The notes beneath the pieces were generated by a model. The model searched no databases. It was not told the origin of the DNA and was given only the letters and a program-made list of their open reading frames with translations. Positions 51,400 to 63,713 of a stretch of DNA of 64,000 bases are shown here, one piece after another (the first letter of the stretch is position 1; each line of letters opens with the position of its first letter). Source of the stretch: Labia minor (lineage: Eukaryota; Arthropoda; Insecta; Dermaptera; Spongiphoridae); contig OY720350.1 in assembly GCA_963082975.1 (NCBI GenBank), positions 52,158,734-52,222,733 on the forward strand. The letters run 5' to 3'. The translations under genes and the position numbers were made by a program.

Positions 51400-51720
51400 C
51401 GTATTCGATGTATATAAAAATGCGTTGGTGGAAGAAGAGGTGCCGAAGAAGAGCAGAGGGGGAGGGTAGATGGGTAAGCGGGGTGGAGGTGGTGCAGAGG
51501 GAAGGCGAAGGAGAGCGCAAGATTCGCTACTGGGACGAGTCTGGGCGTTCACCTTTTCCTATCTCTTTCTATTCATTCTATCTCATTTACTCTTGCTTGC
51601 CTGAAAGACTAAAGCAGAGAGGTCCAAATGACCTACGTAGAAACCTAGGCATATACTCTAACTATAACCATTGGAGCACGTGTTTTGCTGTGAGGGCGTT
51701 AACTCGACACACGCATCTTT
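51400..51720. other. GC-richer island with TATA-like start, function unknown
   Basis: TGTATATAAAAATGCG (about 51410) precedes a purine-rich GC block and a 118-codon ATG frame (51408-51764, plus). The peptide is Arg/Glu-rich at first and has no recognisable domain, and the frame is also open on the opposite strand. It may be chance, a promoter-like region or a lineage-specific transcript. Confidence 0.2.
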
Positions 51721-52869
51721 TTTCACCTAATAAATATATAAATAAGCGATTAATATCAAAATAATAAATTTTTTTTAAATACTTTTTAATTCATTTATAA
51801 ATGGTTTATTAAAAAAATAAATATATTAATAAATATGGAATTCATAAGAAATAATAATATATATCTATATTTAATTTAAATATTAAAAATTATAAATAAA
51901 TATTTATATAAATTGATATATAAAAATGTATTATTTAATATAAATAAGTTAACAATATTACGTGAAATTACAAAAATTTTAAAAACTGAGAAAAAAGTCA
52001 ATAAATAATAATAATAATAATAATATAAAAAGTATATTTTTATATAAAATTAATAAATTTAAACCGTATTTAACTTAATAAGAATAATTTTAATTAAATA
52101 TATTTGCATTGTGTGAATTTCGGTTGTTATACTTTTATCAAAAACTTTCTTTTCTTCTTGATATATCAAACAAATAAATAATCAATGAAACCGAATGCTT
52201 AATTAAGAATTATTCACATTAAGAAATATATATATACATTTTTTAAGTTAATTTTATTTGACTTTATTAAAATTAATTTACTTATTAGATATTTATTATT
52301 TATCAATTTTTTAAAAAAAATCTAAGTCATTTTGCAAAACATAAGGAACATGATTAAATTAATTTTCTAAAATTTCTACATTCATTTAAATTCCTCAAAA
52401 ATTGTATTAAAATTAAATGAAAAAATTTATTTTTAAATCATTTACTTAATTTATGTTCAAAAGTACAAATCAATGAATTGATGAAATAATTTTAAAATTC
52501 TCTTCCATTTGATTATACCGACTATTAATTGATTTTCTTATGAATATAATCAAATATGTTTTGATAACTATTAATTTTTTTACAAATATTTGTATAAAAA
52601 TATTATTCATATTAATTGTGCCAAGAAAATACATGTTCGATATATTATACATATATTTATTTCAAAAAAAAAAATTAAATATAAAGTGTGATGGGGAAGA
52701 GTAGAGCGAAATTGCAAGAGTGGGGTGAATTTTTAATTAAATATTTTAACTGGCACCGATTTTCTCTGTCTCTTTCACTTTCTCTTCTGGCTGGCCTCAA
52801 CTTGAAAGAGATTCCAACTTGGTTCTCCTTACGGCGACACCTAATGGCAAATGCTATTTTTATGGGCAC

Positions 52870-53011
52870 AATAACTCCCATTTTATATTTAGGTAGTAAA
52901 GCAGCTCTTGAACTTTCAGCAAGAATTCATAGGGTGATTGAACAAAATAATCTTTTAATGCATATTATAGAAATATCAAAATTTTCAGATAGAATCCCAA
53001 TTGAAATTTAA
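52870..53011 (+). other. Exon-like open frame, unidentified
   Basis: After an acceptor-like CCCATTTTATATTTAG (ending about 52892) the plus strand reads GSKAALELSARIHRVIEQNN and continues LLMHIIEISKFSDRIPIEI to a TAA at 53009-53011. The peptide is amphipathic and protein-like, and richer in coding-type codons than the surroundings. It distantly recalls helices of insect chemoreceptors, but that is only a resemblance. Upstream, the same frame runs back to 52688 through a low-complexity Ser-Leu repeat. It could be a terminal exon of a nested gene or a transposon relic. Confidence 0.25.
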
Positions 53012-53382
53012 TTATGGGATTTTATTATTAAATACCATATATTTATAAAATGTTAATTTTCATCTGAAAGTAAATTTAAACATCAATTTTTCTCAATTAC
53101 ATTATTATTTTACAAATTCTATTCTAAAAAAATCAACATATAGTAATGGAAATGGAGAAGAGAAGAGAAAGATTTTTCTTTTACTAGTTAAATGGTGATT
53201 GTATCCGCGGGGGTAGCTACTTTAAATCAAAAAGACGTTGACCCTGGATTTTCCTGGACTGTCTCGTTTTTCTTCATTCACTTCAGGTTGATTCATTAAA
53301 TTTGATTGTCAGTTTGTACACTAAACGAGGGAATTACTTAAAATAACAAAATAGATGTTAAATAAATAATGAGTATATATAA

Positions 53383-53415
<33 letters not shown>

Positions 53416-55431
53416 ATAACTGAAAAATTAAGTGATGATATAATAATGAATAGAATGTTTTTAAATATAATAATTATTATATAATATTCATGGCAGTCAT
53501 AAAATTATATGCATATTTAAATATTGGAAAAAATATATTTATTATAAAACACAGATTATACTTACAAATATATATATAAAAATGCATAATTTCTTTCAAA
53601 TTAATTTCATATTAAATTTTATTTAATTGGCATAAGAGTGTTAAATTAGGAGAAAAATTGTACACTGAATTTCCCATATAAATATTAATTTTAAATGAAA
53701 ATTTTCATAAGAATATATTTTATATTTTCGTATTATCTCAATCGAAATGAATTATTAAACAAGACTTTTTTAAAAATAAATTTAAAAAGTAAATAAAATA
53801 AGGTTTAGGTTTAGATTATTTATTTTTTTTTTTTTTTAATTTAATTTTTAATATATATATATATATACTACAAATAATAGTATTAAATAATAAAATTAAA
53901 TGAATAGAAAACTATAATAGATAAATATTAAATCTCTTTTAAAGAAATTAAAATATTTTTGTTTGATTATTTCTATTCGTTTTTTTTATTTTTGTTTAAT
54001 TATATGCTATAAGAATGAATAAGTAGAGACAAACTAAATTAACATAATATTTAATTTTAATATTTATATATTTATAAAAAAATTAATCCAGATATAGTAC
54101 TATATACCGGGTAAATTCATTAAAATTTAAAAAATAAATATGGATTTTGAAATTTATATTTCATTACAAATTTCTATTTATACCTTTTCAATAAAAATCA
54201 ATTAATTATAGCAACAATAATTTAAAATATCTATAGAAATGTAGTTTAATTTATATATCTTCTAAATGAATATATATATATTTCAATGAAATATATTAAT
54301 TAATGATTTCACAATAAAACTCTATTACTACTTATTAAAAATTAATGTTGCTGTCTATGATTGATTATATTAATTATTTATATACATATTTATATTATTT
54401 TTGATTTAAAAGTAATTTATTTCAATGTTTCGAATGAATATTAATGGAAAATATAATAACTACATTTACATGAAGATTAAATCGACCCTAATTTGATCAA
54501 AAAATAACTGATGAAAACCCTGACATTTTATAATTGATTCCTTACGAAGAGGGAATGAGAGAAAGAATGTTGTGATGATATATGATGTTAGGATATATAA
54601 TATATATATTTATATATATATAAAAAAAAACAATATTGAAAAAATGGTTCATCCAAGGATTCTTAATTTGTGTGGCTCTTTTCCTGATTTCAATAGATTT
54701 GGCCAAATGCCGATATGACGGCGACCTTGTTGTCGGAAGGTTCCACGCAAGGCTAATAATTTATTCATCATTGATTTATTCATACCAAACCAGGAAATTC
54801 AAAAGAGGAATGATAATCATTCGGGCTGCGTTTCTTCTTTATCGTCCTATCTGATAACAAATTATTTTTTATTCTTTTATATTCAAAATCAAGGTGTAAT
54901 TGATTTTTTTTGGTAAAAGAAAAATAAAATTTATAGGGTAATTGACTTGTAGCAAGAGAAAGACTGACTTGAGAAGGTACGACTTGTAATTACAATTTAC
55001 AAACCAGATTAATGATACATTTATTGAGGTTTAAACCATTACACTTTATAGTTAAGCAACAAGGGAGCTCTTCTATTATTTTCTTAAATTATGAGAATCA
55101 TTCAATCAAATTTCATGCAGGTTGTTTTTTTTTCCAGCACATATCTCTAAGCTTCACTTCCTTAGAGCTTTCTTTGTTATTAAACATCAACTTTCAAGCA
55201 ATAAATTAAATAAATAAATAATTCTAAATATGATATAATTCTTCTGGAAAATATAATAATATCAATAATATTAAGATTAATTTTTGTCCTTATAATATTT
55301 AACAGTACATATTTAATATTGTAAACAATTTTATTTCATTGAAACATTAAAATAGTATATATGTATTATAATATATATAATTTTATAATCAATTAATCAA
55401 ATCAAACAATGTTGTTGACATCATTAAAAAA
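53012..55431. other. Giant intron, gene-free
   Basis: AT-rich with AT microsatellites (about 53393-53414 and 53853-53867). A frame at 54636-54854 has a signal-peptide-like hydrophobic start, but it begins at TTG directly after a stop codon and is not supported as a gene. Confidence 0.45.
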
Positions 55432-56000
55432 AATTTGGTGTGTCTCCACTCGACTATCTTGGAAATTTGGATTGGATTAATTAACATATATTATATTTAA
55501 ATTAAATTTATTTAATTAAATTATAAATAATATTTATTAAACCGGCGTGTATTTGATTCTTTGTTAATGGCACCAAGTTACGTGCTGGCGCGTGATTTGG
55601 AGTCAACGTGTTAAAAAATTAATTCCGGTACTTTCAGCGATTCATTCAAGCTCAAATTCTATATATAGCAGTTTTATACAATTTTTAATCATGTGAATAA
55701 CTATCAAACATATATCTTTATTTTTATGGTCAGTTTAGAGGAGAAAAAATGAAAACGTCGTAGGTAATGAGACCCTCTTCCGAAAGAGCTACATTTCTCA
55801 AAAATTTTGATAGAAAACTACGACTTTCGAATATTGTCGGTATAACAAATTTCATTATTCTAACTCAAACCGTTTTTGCATAAACTTGTCTAGATACACA
55901 CACACATTTTAGTGAAAATGACTCATGGACCTTCAAAACATATATAAACATCAAAATCTCGACATCGAAAATTTTCGTGATCGCAATTCTATTTCTGGTG
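55432..56000 (+). repeat. 590-bp dispersed repeat, copy C
   Basis: It runs from TTGGTGTGTCTCCACTCGAC to TCGTGATCGCAATTCTATTT. It includes GGCGCGTGATTTGGA, TATATATAGCAGTTTTATAC and AACTCAAACCGTTTTTGCAT. It is the best match to the inverted copy D at 58541-59120. Confidence 0.85.
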
Positions 56001-56756
56001 AGATAGTAAAAATGTATAAAAAGGGAGAATATATTAATTCATGTTTTAGAAATTATTACCATTAAGATTGAAAGTTATTAAATTTAAAATTGCATTAGAA
56101 TTATATATAATATTGTCGTTAATTATTTAAAGTATTATAGAAATCTAATTTTTTTTCAAATTTATATTTAATTTTTAATCTAAAAAATCATAAATCATAT
56201 TAATATTTAAAACTTTCTAGACTTGAATTGATGAAATTATTTTTGAAAATTGAAAAAAAAAAATCGAAAAGATCTACAAATTAAAGGTGGATCTCGATTT
56301 ATAGATTTACATAATCACATAACTATATTTTTTATTATTTAATTATACTTTTTTAAATTTTTATTACAAAAAACATTTAATCATTCTCATTTATAAATGT
56401 TGAATAGTTATTTTTTTAAGACTCCCAGTTGTGAAACTTTTCAATGAATCTATTGGGTTGTTTCCTTTATAATTGATTATTCATTGTTTTTGAAATTTTT
56501 CCTTAACTGAATTTAAATCAGATATTTATTTAATATTGTCTTTGGCATGAACACTGGAACGCCAACAAATAGCATCTCTGCTTAAATATTCAGATAAGAT
56601 TTGAAAATATTCACTGAAAATTAAAATAATATATATATATATATATATATCATATTGTACAATTATTCAACAAAATATATTCCATGTTTTGAATTTTGTA
56701 TTTGTTTTTAATTTCTTTTCACTGTTATCTTTAATTATTAATTATAAAATAAAATT

Positions 56757-56915
56757 TCTACTAATTTGGACACCTACAATAGATACCTACATTTAATTCA
56801 ATGCATATATATAAACCTAAAATTAAGTAAACTAAAATTAAACTAGAATATAAACAAAACGTTTTAAAAAGAAGAAATTTTAATTAAATATTCAGTGAAA
56901 TTTCAAGTTTATTGA
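56757..56915 (-). repeat. Dispersed repeat family Y, copy 2 (inverted)
   Basis: Read on the minus strand, it repeats the block at 48805-48945 (AAACTTGAAATTTCACTGAA ... CTATTGTAGGTGTCCAAATT) with small insertions. It sits between the two inverted 590-bp repeats. Confidence 0.7.
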
Positions 56916-58540
56916 TATTATTTATTTTAGTAGCAGCCGTAATGCGCATAAAGCATATATTTAAAAATACTTGAAATTTCACCGAGTATTTAAATAATTA
57001 AAAATTATTGTTATTAAAGGGTATATTTTTTAAATTTAAAATTACAATTATTCAACTAGTTCCGGTTAAACAAAATAATTTCTCTTATAATTTATTTCAT
57101 CAATCATCAATCAATAATCAACATTTTTAATTTTAAATTACTATTTTTTTTAAAAAAAAAATAATTTAATAATTTAATTATTTATTTATTTATCTTCTTA
57201 ATTAAATTTAATTTTTCATTCAATTTTACTTGTTTTTTTTTTCTTCTAAATATTTTTTACCGGAAATAATAACAGCTTCAATAAAATATAAAATATTTTA
57301 TAATGTTTGTTTTCTAAACATCCTCATCATCTCATAATCATAATCTAGACTATATAATAGGATGGTTATAATAGGAAAGTTACATGAGAAGTTCCAAGTG
57401 CAACGATGCATCCAGTGAGTGCATTTAAAAAAGTGAGAAAGAATAAAGTGAAAGGGTTTTTTTCTTTCAATTTCTAATTTCACTTTTGCGCACGCTTTTT
57501 CTTCAGGGGAGGCATTCACCCCTCCACTTTTATACTTTGTTATTTACCCATACAAATTGAAAGAGAGAAAGAGACTCCCTCTGAGAAAATTTTGCAGAAG
57601 GTCAATGAACCCACCAAAGAATACTCTCGAAAATAATAATATTTATTTATTTTAATATAATAATGACCATTTCATTAGAAAACAGAGTATTCAATTCATA
57701 AAAATGATAACATCGTAGGTTATTTATAAATATTGTACTATTCAAATAAGAGAGATAACGTTTTTATATAATAAAAAAAAAAATAAATATATTTTTATCA
57801 ATTTTCATTATTAAAACGTTTGTTTTACTACAAGATTTAAGATAAGGAAACCAAATCGTTTGAGATTTTGTTAAATGCTATCATGTTGTGGTTATTAAAA
57901 TGCAATTTAGTTAATTTTGGAATGAGGTATAGCCATCAATCTAAAAACAAATAATAGCAAATTGTAATTTTACTAAACTTAGTAGAAACCTCCATTATCA
58001 AAAAATAATATTATTTTCAATTAATTGTTAATAATTATTCTGGGGTCTTTTATAATTTTGTCTTCCCGGACACAGAAAATGAATACAAATAAAAAAATTA
58101 CTAAATAAATTAAAAAAAAAATTAATTAACATCTGTGTTGAGTAAATAATCCATTCCTTTGTTACCCTTTATATAGTTTTTATTATATTATATCAGAAAC
58201 TAATAGAAAGTAAACAGTAGTATTCGGGATTTTCTTTTTGCATCAAACAGCGATAAGTCATTTTATAGGAAATAGATTTAAAAAAATTAATATAAAAAAT
58301 TTTATTTTAAATTAATGTACTTAACTTTATGGATTAACGTTTAATCAATATTTATTATTATATTATTGTAATAATTTTTTTTTAATTATATTATTAATAA
58401 AAAATTAATAATATCAAGTATTTTTTCAATTCTTTATTTATGTAAACTTTTTTCTAGTAAGTCCTTTGATTTTCTATGAAAAACTTAATGCAAATTTCTT
58501 TTCTCATTAATTTTTCCAATTTTTAATTTTTACTATTTCA

Positions 58541-59120
58541 CCAGAAATAAAATTGCGATTACGAAAATTTTCGATGTCGAGATTTTGATGTTTATATATG
58601 TTTTGAAGGTCCATGAGTCATTTTCACTAAGGTTGAACAAAATCTCTCTCTCTCTGTGTGTGTGTGTGTATCTAGACAAGATTATGCAAAAACGGTTTGA
58701 GTTAGAATAATGAAATTTGTTATACCGACAATATTCGAAAATCGTAGTTTTCTATCAAAATTTTTGAGAAATGTAGCTCTTTCGGAAGAGGGTCTCATTA
58801 CCTACGACGTTTTCATTTTTTCTCCTCTAAACTGACCGTAAAAATAAAGATATATGTTTGATAGTTATTCACATGATTAAAAATTGTATAAAACTGCTAT
58901 ATATAGAATTTGAGCTTGAATGAATCGCTGAAAGTACCGGAATTCATTTTTTAACACGTAACTTGGTGCCATCAACAAAGAATCAAATACACGCCGGTTT
59001 AATAAATATTATTTATAATTTAATTAAATAAATTTAATTTAAAATATAATATATGTTAATTAATCCAATCCAAATTTGCGAGAAAGTCGAAGTCGTGGAG
59101 GGAGACACACCAGAATTTTT
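58541..59120 (-). repeat. 590-bp dispersed repeat, copy D (inverted)
   Basis: It is the inverted counterpart of copy C with long near-identical blocks, for example CCCTCTTCCGAAAGAGCTAC read on the minus strand. It has an internal CT/GT microsatellite (about 58643-58670) and contains the intact CTCTAAAC site (58825-58832) that was duplicated by the hAT insertion in copy B. Confidence 0.85.
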
Positions 59121-59199
59121 TATTTATTTTCGATTTTAAAAAGAAAAAAAATATAATTTCTAGGGAAAGAGAAATAAAAAAAAAAATTTAGATGATGTG

Positions 59200-59350
59200 A
59201 CAAATGTTTCGCGAAGGGTTATTTTAAAAGTCAATTCACGAATTATGTACCCTTCATTGCCAGAGGCACGTGCATAACAAGGGCGCATGCGTTGCTGTTA
59301 AGCCAAGCAACAGGTGGGGTCGTTAAACATTTGAACCCTTCCCATTTCCC
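59200..59350. other. Small GC-richer block
   Basis: Contains GGCACGTGC, GGCGCATGCG and an imperfect inverted GTTGCT...AGCAAC pair within 59273-59312. There is no coding frame. It could be a regulatory site or repeat debris. Confidence 0.2.
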
Positions 59351-60929
59351 TATCCCTTTGAACAAGAAACATAAATTACCCTATATATTTTGATTCATTT
59401 GAAGCATTTTGGCAAATTACAAAAAAAAAAAAAAATTAAACAAAATCTTTTTTTTAGTATTTTTTTTATTTAATAATTCAATATTCATTATGTATATAGA
59501 ATGACTAAATTAAATTTTTATTTATAATGAATATAATTTTTTTGAAAAAAGTATTTATCCATTTAACGGTATTTATTTCGAAAAATATTTCAAAGGAGTT
59601 TTATTGAATATATATTTTTAAAAATGGTTTGTTTACTTTTTTTCAAGGTCCCTTTAAAAATATATAAAGGAAATTTCATAAAGGTGTGCAATACATTGAT
59701 TTAAATTAAAAAAAAAAAACAAACTATTTATAACTCGTAAGAAAATGTTTCAAAACAATTCTCTTTAGTAATAAATATTAAAAAAAAAATTATAATTATA
59801 AATAATATTATGTTAAAAATAAAATTTTACCAAAAAGACTAAAATAGAGATGAATAGAGAATTTGGATTTAGCAATCAATTGGATATTTAAAGATATCAG
59901 AAATTTTATTATTTTTTGGGTTTATTCTTTTCTATATTCTTAAGAAATATTAAATTGTTTAATATATTTCAAAACAAAAATATAAAATTAAAAATATAAT
60001 TATTATGTTTTATGGATTTTTTTAACATTTTTTCAAAAAATAATTATATAGTCGTCTACATATATAATTATTGAAAATGAATTGAACGGTAATTTATTAT
60101 ATATTTATAGACTAGTGTAAGCGGTGATATATAAAAAATGTGAGATTAAGAATTAGATACACTTGATAGGATAGAATGTGTTTTTAATTTTGTCAATTTA
60201 CCCCTATATTTCTTTAAAAATATATTCCATGATTATTTTATTATCATTATTATTAATAAGCATTAATAAATATTATTATTATATATTTTATACTAATATT
60301 ATAATAGAAATATATCATAAATAAAAAATAGAATATGTGTAATTTAAAATGAACATATATATAGTTGAAATTAATTAAAATCAATTAAAATAATCATTTT
60401 TTTATAAAACAAAAAATTAAAATATATATACGAAACACAAATAAATGTTATGATTTAAGATTTAATATCAGACATTTGCAGAATTAAAATATATTTTAAT
60501 TATATTTTTCTTTGTTTTCTCATTTATGTTTATTCTTATATTATCTTAATGATTTATATGAAAATTCTTTCTCTCTTTTTTAGTAAAACAATCAACCATT
60601 TATTATATATCAGTACTATTATTTGACCAAGTTGTTGGATTATTTGACAATGTGCTTAAGTAGTTTAGCAAATAGAAATGTGTCTGAGGGCAAATACAAA
60701 TAAATACACCACAAGTCTTGTAGCCCTTCGTTTTAGATTGTTCTTCATCCATATTGAACATCTTAATAAATTTCTTACATATTCATCAATATTTTCTAGT
60801 TAAATGATAGGAATCTGCAGTTTGCAAGAGTTTTAATTAATCGAAGCAATTAGCCATTTGCCTCCCCTAATAATAAGTTGTAGGTAGGTTCATTAAAGAG
60901 GAAGCAACACGAAGAAGGAGAGTGAAGGA

Positions 60930-61180
60930 TCGGAGAACCTAGGAGAGCTTGTGGGGTCGTTCACCCGACGACCTGCCGCCATTTTGCCAGTTCCCTAGCC
61001 TAGACTTGGCCCTTTTTTTTCTTTTTTTTTCTTTTCTAGCACTAGCCAATTCTTTGCTAAGGAAGATGGAGAGCCGCGCCTCGATTAGAGACACATTCCT
61101 GATGGCAATGCCATTAAAATCTACTGAGAGAGCCATGAAGCGATCAATGCCTGCTAGACGGCTGAAATGAGTAGTAGGTT
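60930..61180. other. Coding-like island open on both strands
   Basis: This GC-richer block is open on the plus strand (SRASIRDTFLMAMPLKSTER..., to TGA near 61168) and on the minus strand (GIDRFMALSVDFNGIAIRNV...). On the plus strand a long pyrimidine tract ending CTTTTCTAG at 61038 resembles a 3' splice site. On the minus strand an ATTTCAG also looks like an acceptor, but its phase does not fit the missing LSM11 linker exon. I do not recognise either peptide. A retrogene or exon relic is possible. Confidence 0.25.
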
Positions 61181-61389
61181 GGATTGTTGGGTGAATATTT
61201 TCAAGAAATCGTGAAAGAAGGTGTTTCACCCAACACGAGGACAGTTCACAACAAAATATGAATTTTTTTTTGTTTTGTTTTAAAGAGAGTAAGAAAAATT
61301 GAATCGAAATGTTTATATTACAATACAATAGTAAATAAATTAAAGGCATTGGAGATATATGCTTTAGTTTAGATCTATTCTTCAATTAT

Positions 61390-63114
61390 ATATATACCAT
61401 ATATATATATCAGTAGTGGACAAATAAGGCTTTGATTTAGTTAACAGCGGCTCCCATCTATAAATTAATTCCATTTTTAATATTATTATTTCAATATATT
61501 CACACTGGACCAATTAAATGAACTTCATGTATGTAATTAATATGTTTACCTTGTATTTATTTACATCTATATACAGATTTGGCAATACTTTTAATTATAC
61601 ATAATTTTTTTATTATAAAAATTAGAAAATAATGTGTATTTATCTCTTTAAAATTTATATCCAATTTTAAATAACAATGAGATTTGTGTGGAATATATAA
61701 CCTTTTATATTTAAATTTGTGATGATACTACATAACTACGGTGTAGTTCTTTATTATATATGAAAAATTGGAATCCACTTTACCCATCCCAGTTCATAAA
61801 TATATTATTTATGCTGTTACATAATAATAAATCAAAATTAATGGATAACATACTATTAAAATATTGGATTTCTCATAAAAGTGATTTTAATTAATTCATT
61901 AAGAATTTTATAAAATTTGAATATTTTAACGGTCTATCGATTATATTTCTCGTATTCTCTATAGACCAAATGTACCTTTTTGATTTCATTTTCACTAAAA
62001 AGATCTTTCTCCTTCTCTCTCTCGTCATTTATACGTTAATCATCCGTTGATTAAGAGTCTTCTTCATCCACCTCTTTTTCCACTTCACCCCCTCGTATCC
62101 TAACCAACCATTCCATCCATTTATTCATGATAGTTATAATGGCAAAAAATACATAATTGAGGAAGTATTTAAATGGCTCGTAATATCATTAATATAGAAG
62201 AAATTGTGCAGTTTTATTTGTGCAAAATAATTATTAATGCATGAAAAAAAATTTAAGTAAAAAAAAGAAAAAAAAAATGGATAATAAATTTGTATTGGAA
62301 ATAACGGAAAATTCAACTCAAATGTTGAAATCATCATATATATAAAATTTAAAAGAGAATTTTATAAGAATTTCAATAATCATTAAATATTTATTTAATG
62401 AAATTCAACTTGGGAATTATTGAGAATTATATATAGAAGTACATATCTATATATTTTAAATTTAGTTTAAAAGCCGATTCTCCCTTCCTCATACAAACGA
62501 AATCCCAGAAATGCACTTGTCTTTATATGTATAAATTTAGCAAATAAAAATTGTTTATAAAATATCCTTGGAATTTGTTATTGAAATTTTATTTTTATTT
62601 AAAGTTAAAAGAAGAAATTGAATAAAGTATTTTTTTCTTTGTAAAGAAATTTTTTATGTTAAAAGTTTAACAACACGAAAACGAAAATAGTAGTATATAT
62701 ATATATATTATTTATAAAATTAGACTTAAGTATCTTTTTCTTCTTCAGATCAACGTCTTATTATAGAAATATGAATATAATTTGTTCATTGTAATATAAA
62801 TTAAAGTATTATTATAAGTTTATTTAATTAAAAAAAATATTATTATTTTTTTAAGTGAGAAAAAACATTCGGCTAAATGTATAATATATAGTAGTGAAAG
62901 TCTAAAGTCTTGATATATTATTAAAATATTTACTAAAATAAAATTTTAATAATATATGTATATTCATATTTATTTATTAAAAAAATCCAATTCATTTAAG
63001 AGAAAGTTGTCTTTTTTTGGATAAGCAAAGAAAATAAAAATTATATTTTATTTAAATTAGTTGATTTTGCTAAAAAATGCAAATATCGTTTTTAAAAATA
63101 AGTAGTTGATTCTG
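61390..63114. other. Giant intron, gene-free
   Basis: AT-rich first-intron sequence close to the LSM11 start. Pyrimidine-rich patches at 61990-62130 and AT microsatellites near 62695-62709 are the only texture. The expected linker exon of LSM11 was not found here. Confidence 0.45.
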
Positions 63115-63255
63115 GAGAGTTGACTCATCAAATACGATATCGGAGGGTACCCCTTTATAGTACCGGAGGTCATCTAACTGGACTTTTGAGAGCGCGCCGT
63201 TCAATGAAGGATCACTGATACCATCTAGCGGCCAGTTTAGCAACCTCCAATGTCA
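63115..63255. other. GC-richer block just downstream of LSM11 exon 1
   Basis: A 140-bp block with GGAGGGTACCCCTTTATAGTACC (imperfect palindrome), GAGCGCGCCG and ACCATCTAGCGGCC lies about 280 bp inside the giant intron. It may be a first-intron regulatory element. An insulator-type site was considered but the match is too loose. Confidence 0.25.
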
Positions 63256-63533
63256 CTTTACCTTCTCACATTATTTGTCAAATATACTTCAGAAAAACTT
63301 TTACAAAAGAAATTATCATCAACCAAAATTTGAAAAATAATTTTCATTGGAAATTAATTATTCTTTATACAATAAATACCTTGTTCTGGAAGAAATCTCG
63401 AACATGATGGTGTTTCTTCAACTTTTACAATATTCTCACTTGTTTGTTCTTCATTTTTTTTCACCTAAAAAAATGGTTTATCGTAATAACTTATTAATAT
63501 TTTATAAAACAACAAGTATGTATGTTTACTTAC

Positions 63534-63713
63534 CTTTCTAGATATTTTAGGAATTGAAATATCTTTCATTTTACTCTCAAATTTACCAAGATTATCATAT
63601 AATTTTGCTTTAGGATAGGGTAATTTAACTTTTTCAGGACAATATAATGCTTTTAATGGATCGAAATTTTCTGATTTGGCACTTATAGATTCATCAGAAT
63701 CTGATGAAGGCAT
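63534..63713 (-). CDS. LSM11: LSM11 homologue, first coding exon (U7 snRNP Sm-like protein)
   Basis: This exon codes for 60 residues from an ATG at 63713-63711 to a Lys codon directly before a consensus donor GTAAGT (plus strand ACTTAC, 63528-63533), so it ends in phase 0. It begins with an acidic, Ser-rich stretch (MPSSDSDES). It then has FDPLKALYCPEK near residues 17-28 and LPYPKAKLYDNLGKFES near 31-47. From family knowledge, animal LSM11 proteins have an N-terminal FDPL.ALY block followed by PYP.A..(F/Y)(D/N)N and a (Y/F)ES motif, in a region implicated in contact with FLASH during histone pre-mRNA processing. The bases before the ATG (CAAA) give an A at -3. No other gene is near it. Beyond residue 60 the frame reads into intron. 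Recognition rests on motif order recalled from the family, not on a search. Confidence 0.85.

Noticed and set aside
54636..54854. Small secreted-protein candidate (hydrophobic start KKWFIQGFLICVALFLISID)
   Set aside because: The frame starts at TTG just after an in-frame stop, with no ATG and no acceptor site between the stop and the hydrophobic segment.
60939..61385. 148-codon minus-strand frame as the missing LSM11 linker exon
   Set aside because: The best acceptor (ATTTCAG|C) has the wrong phase to join exon 1, and the peptide shows no link to LSM11.
63208..63222. CTCF-type insulator site (ACCATCTAGCGGCC)
   Set aside because: Spacing between the CCA, TAG and GGC parts does not fit the consensus; a single loose match is not enough.
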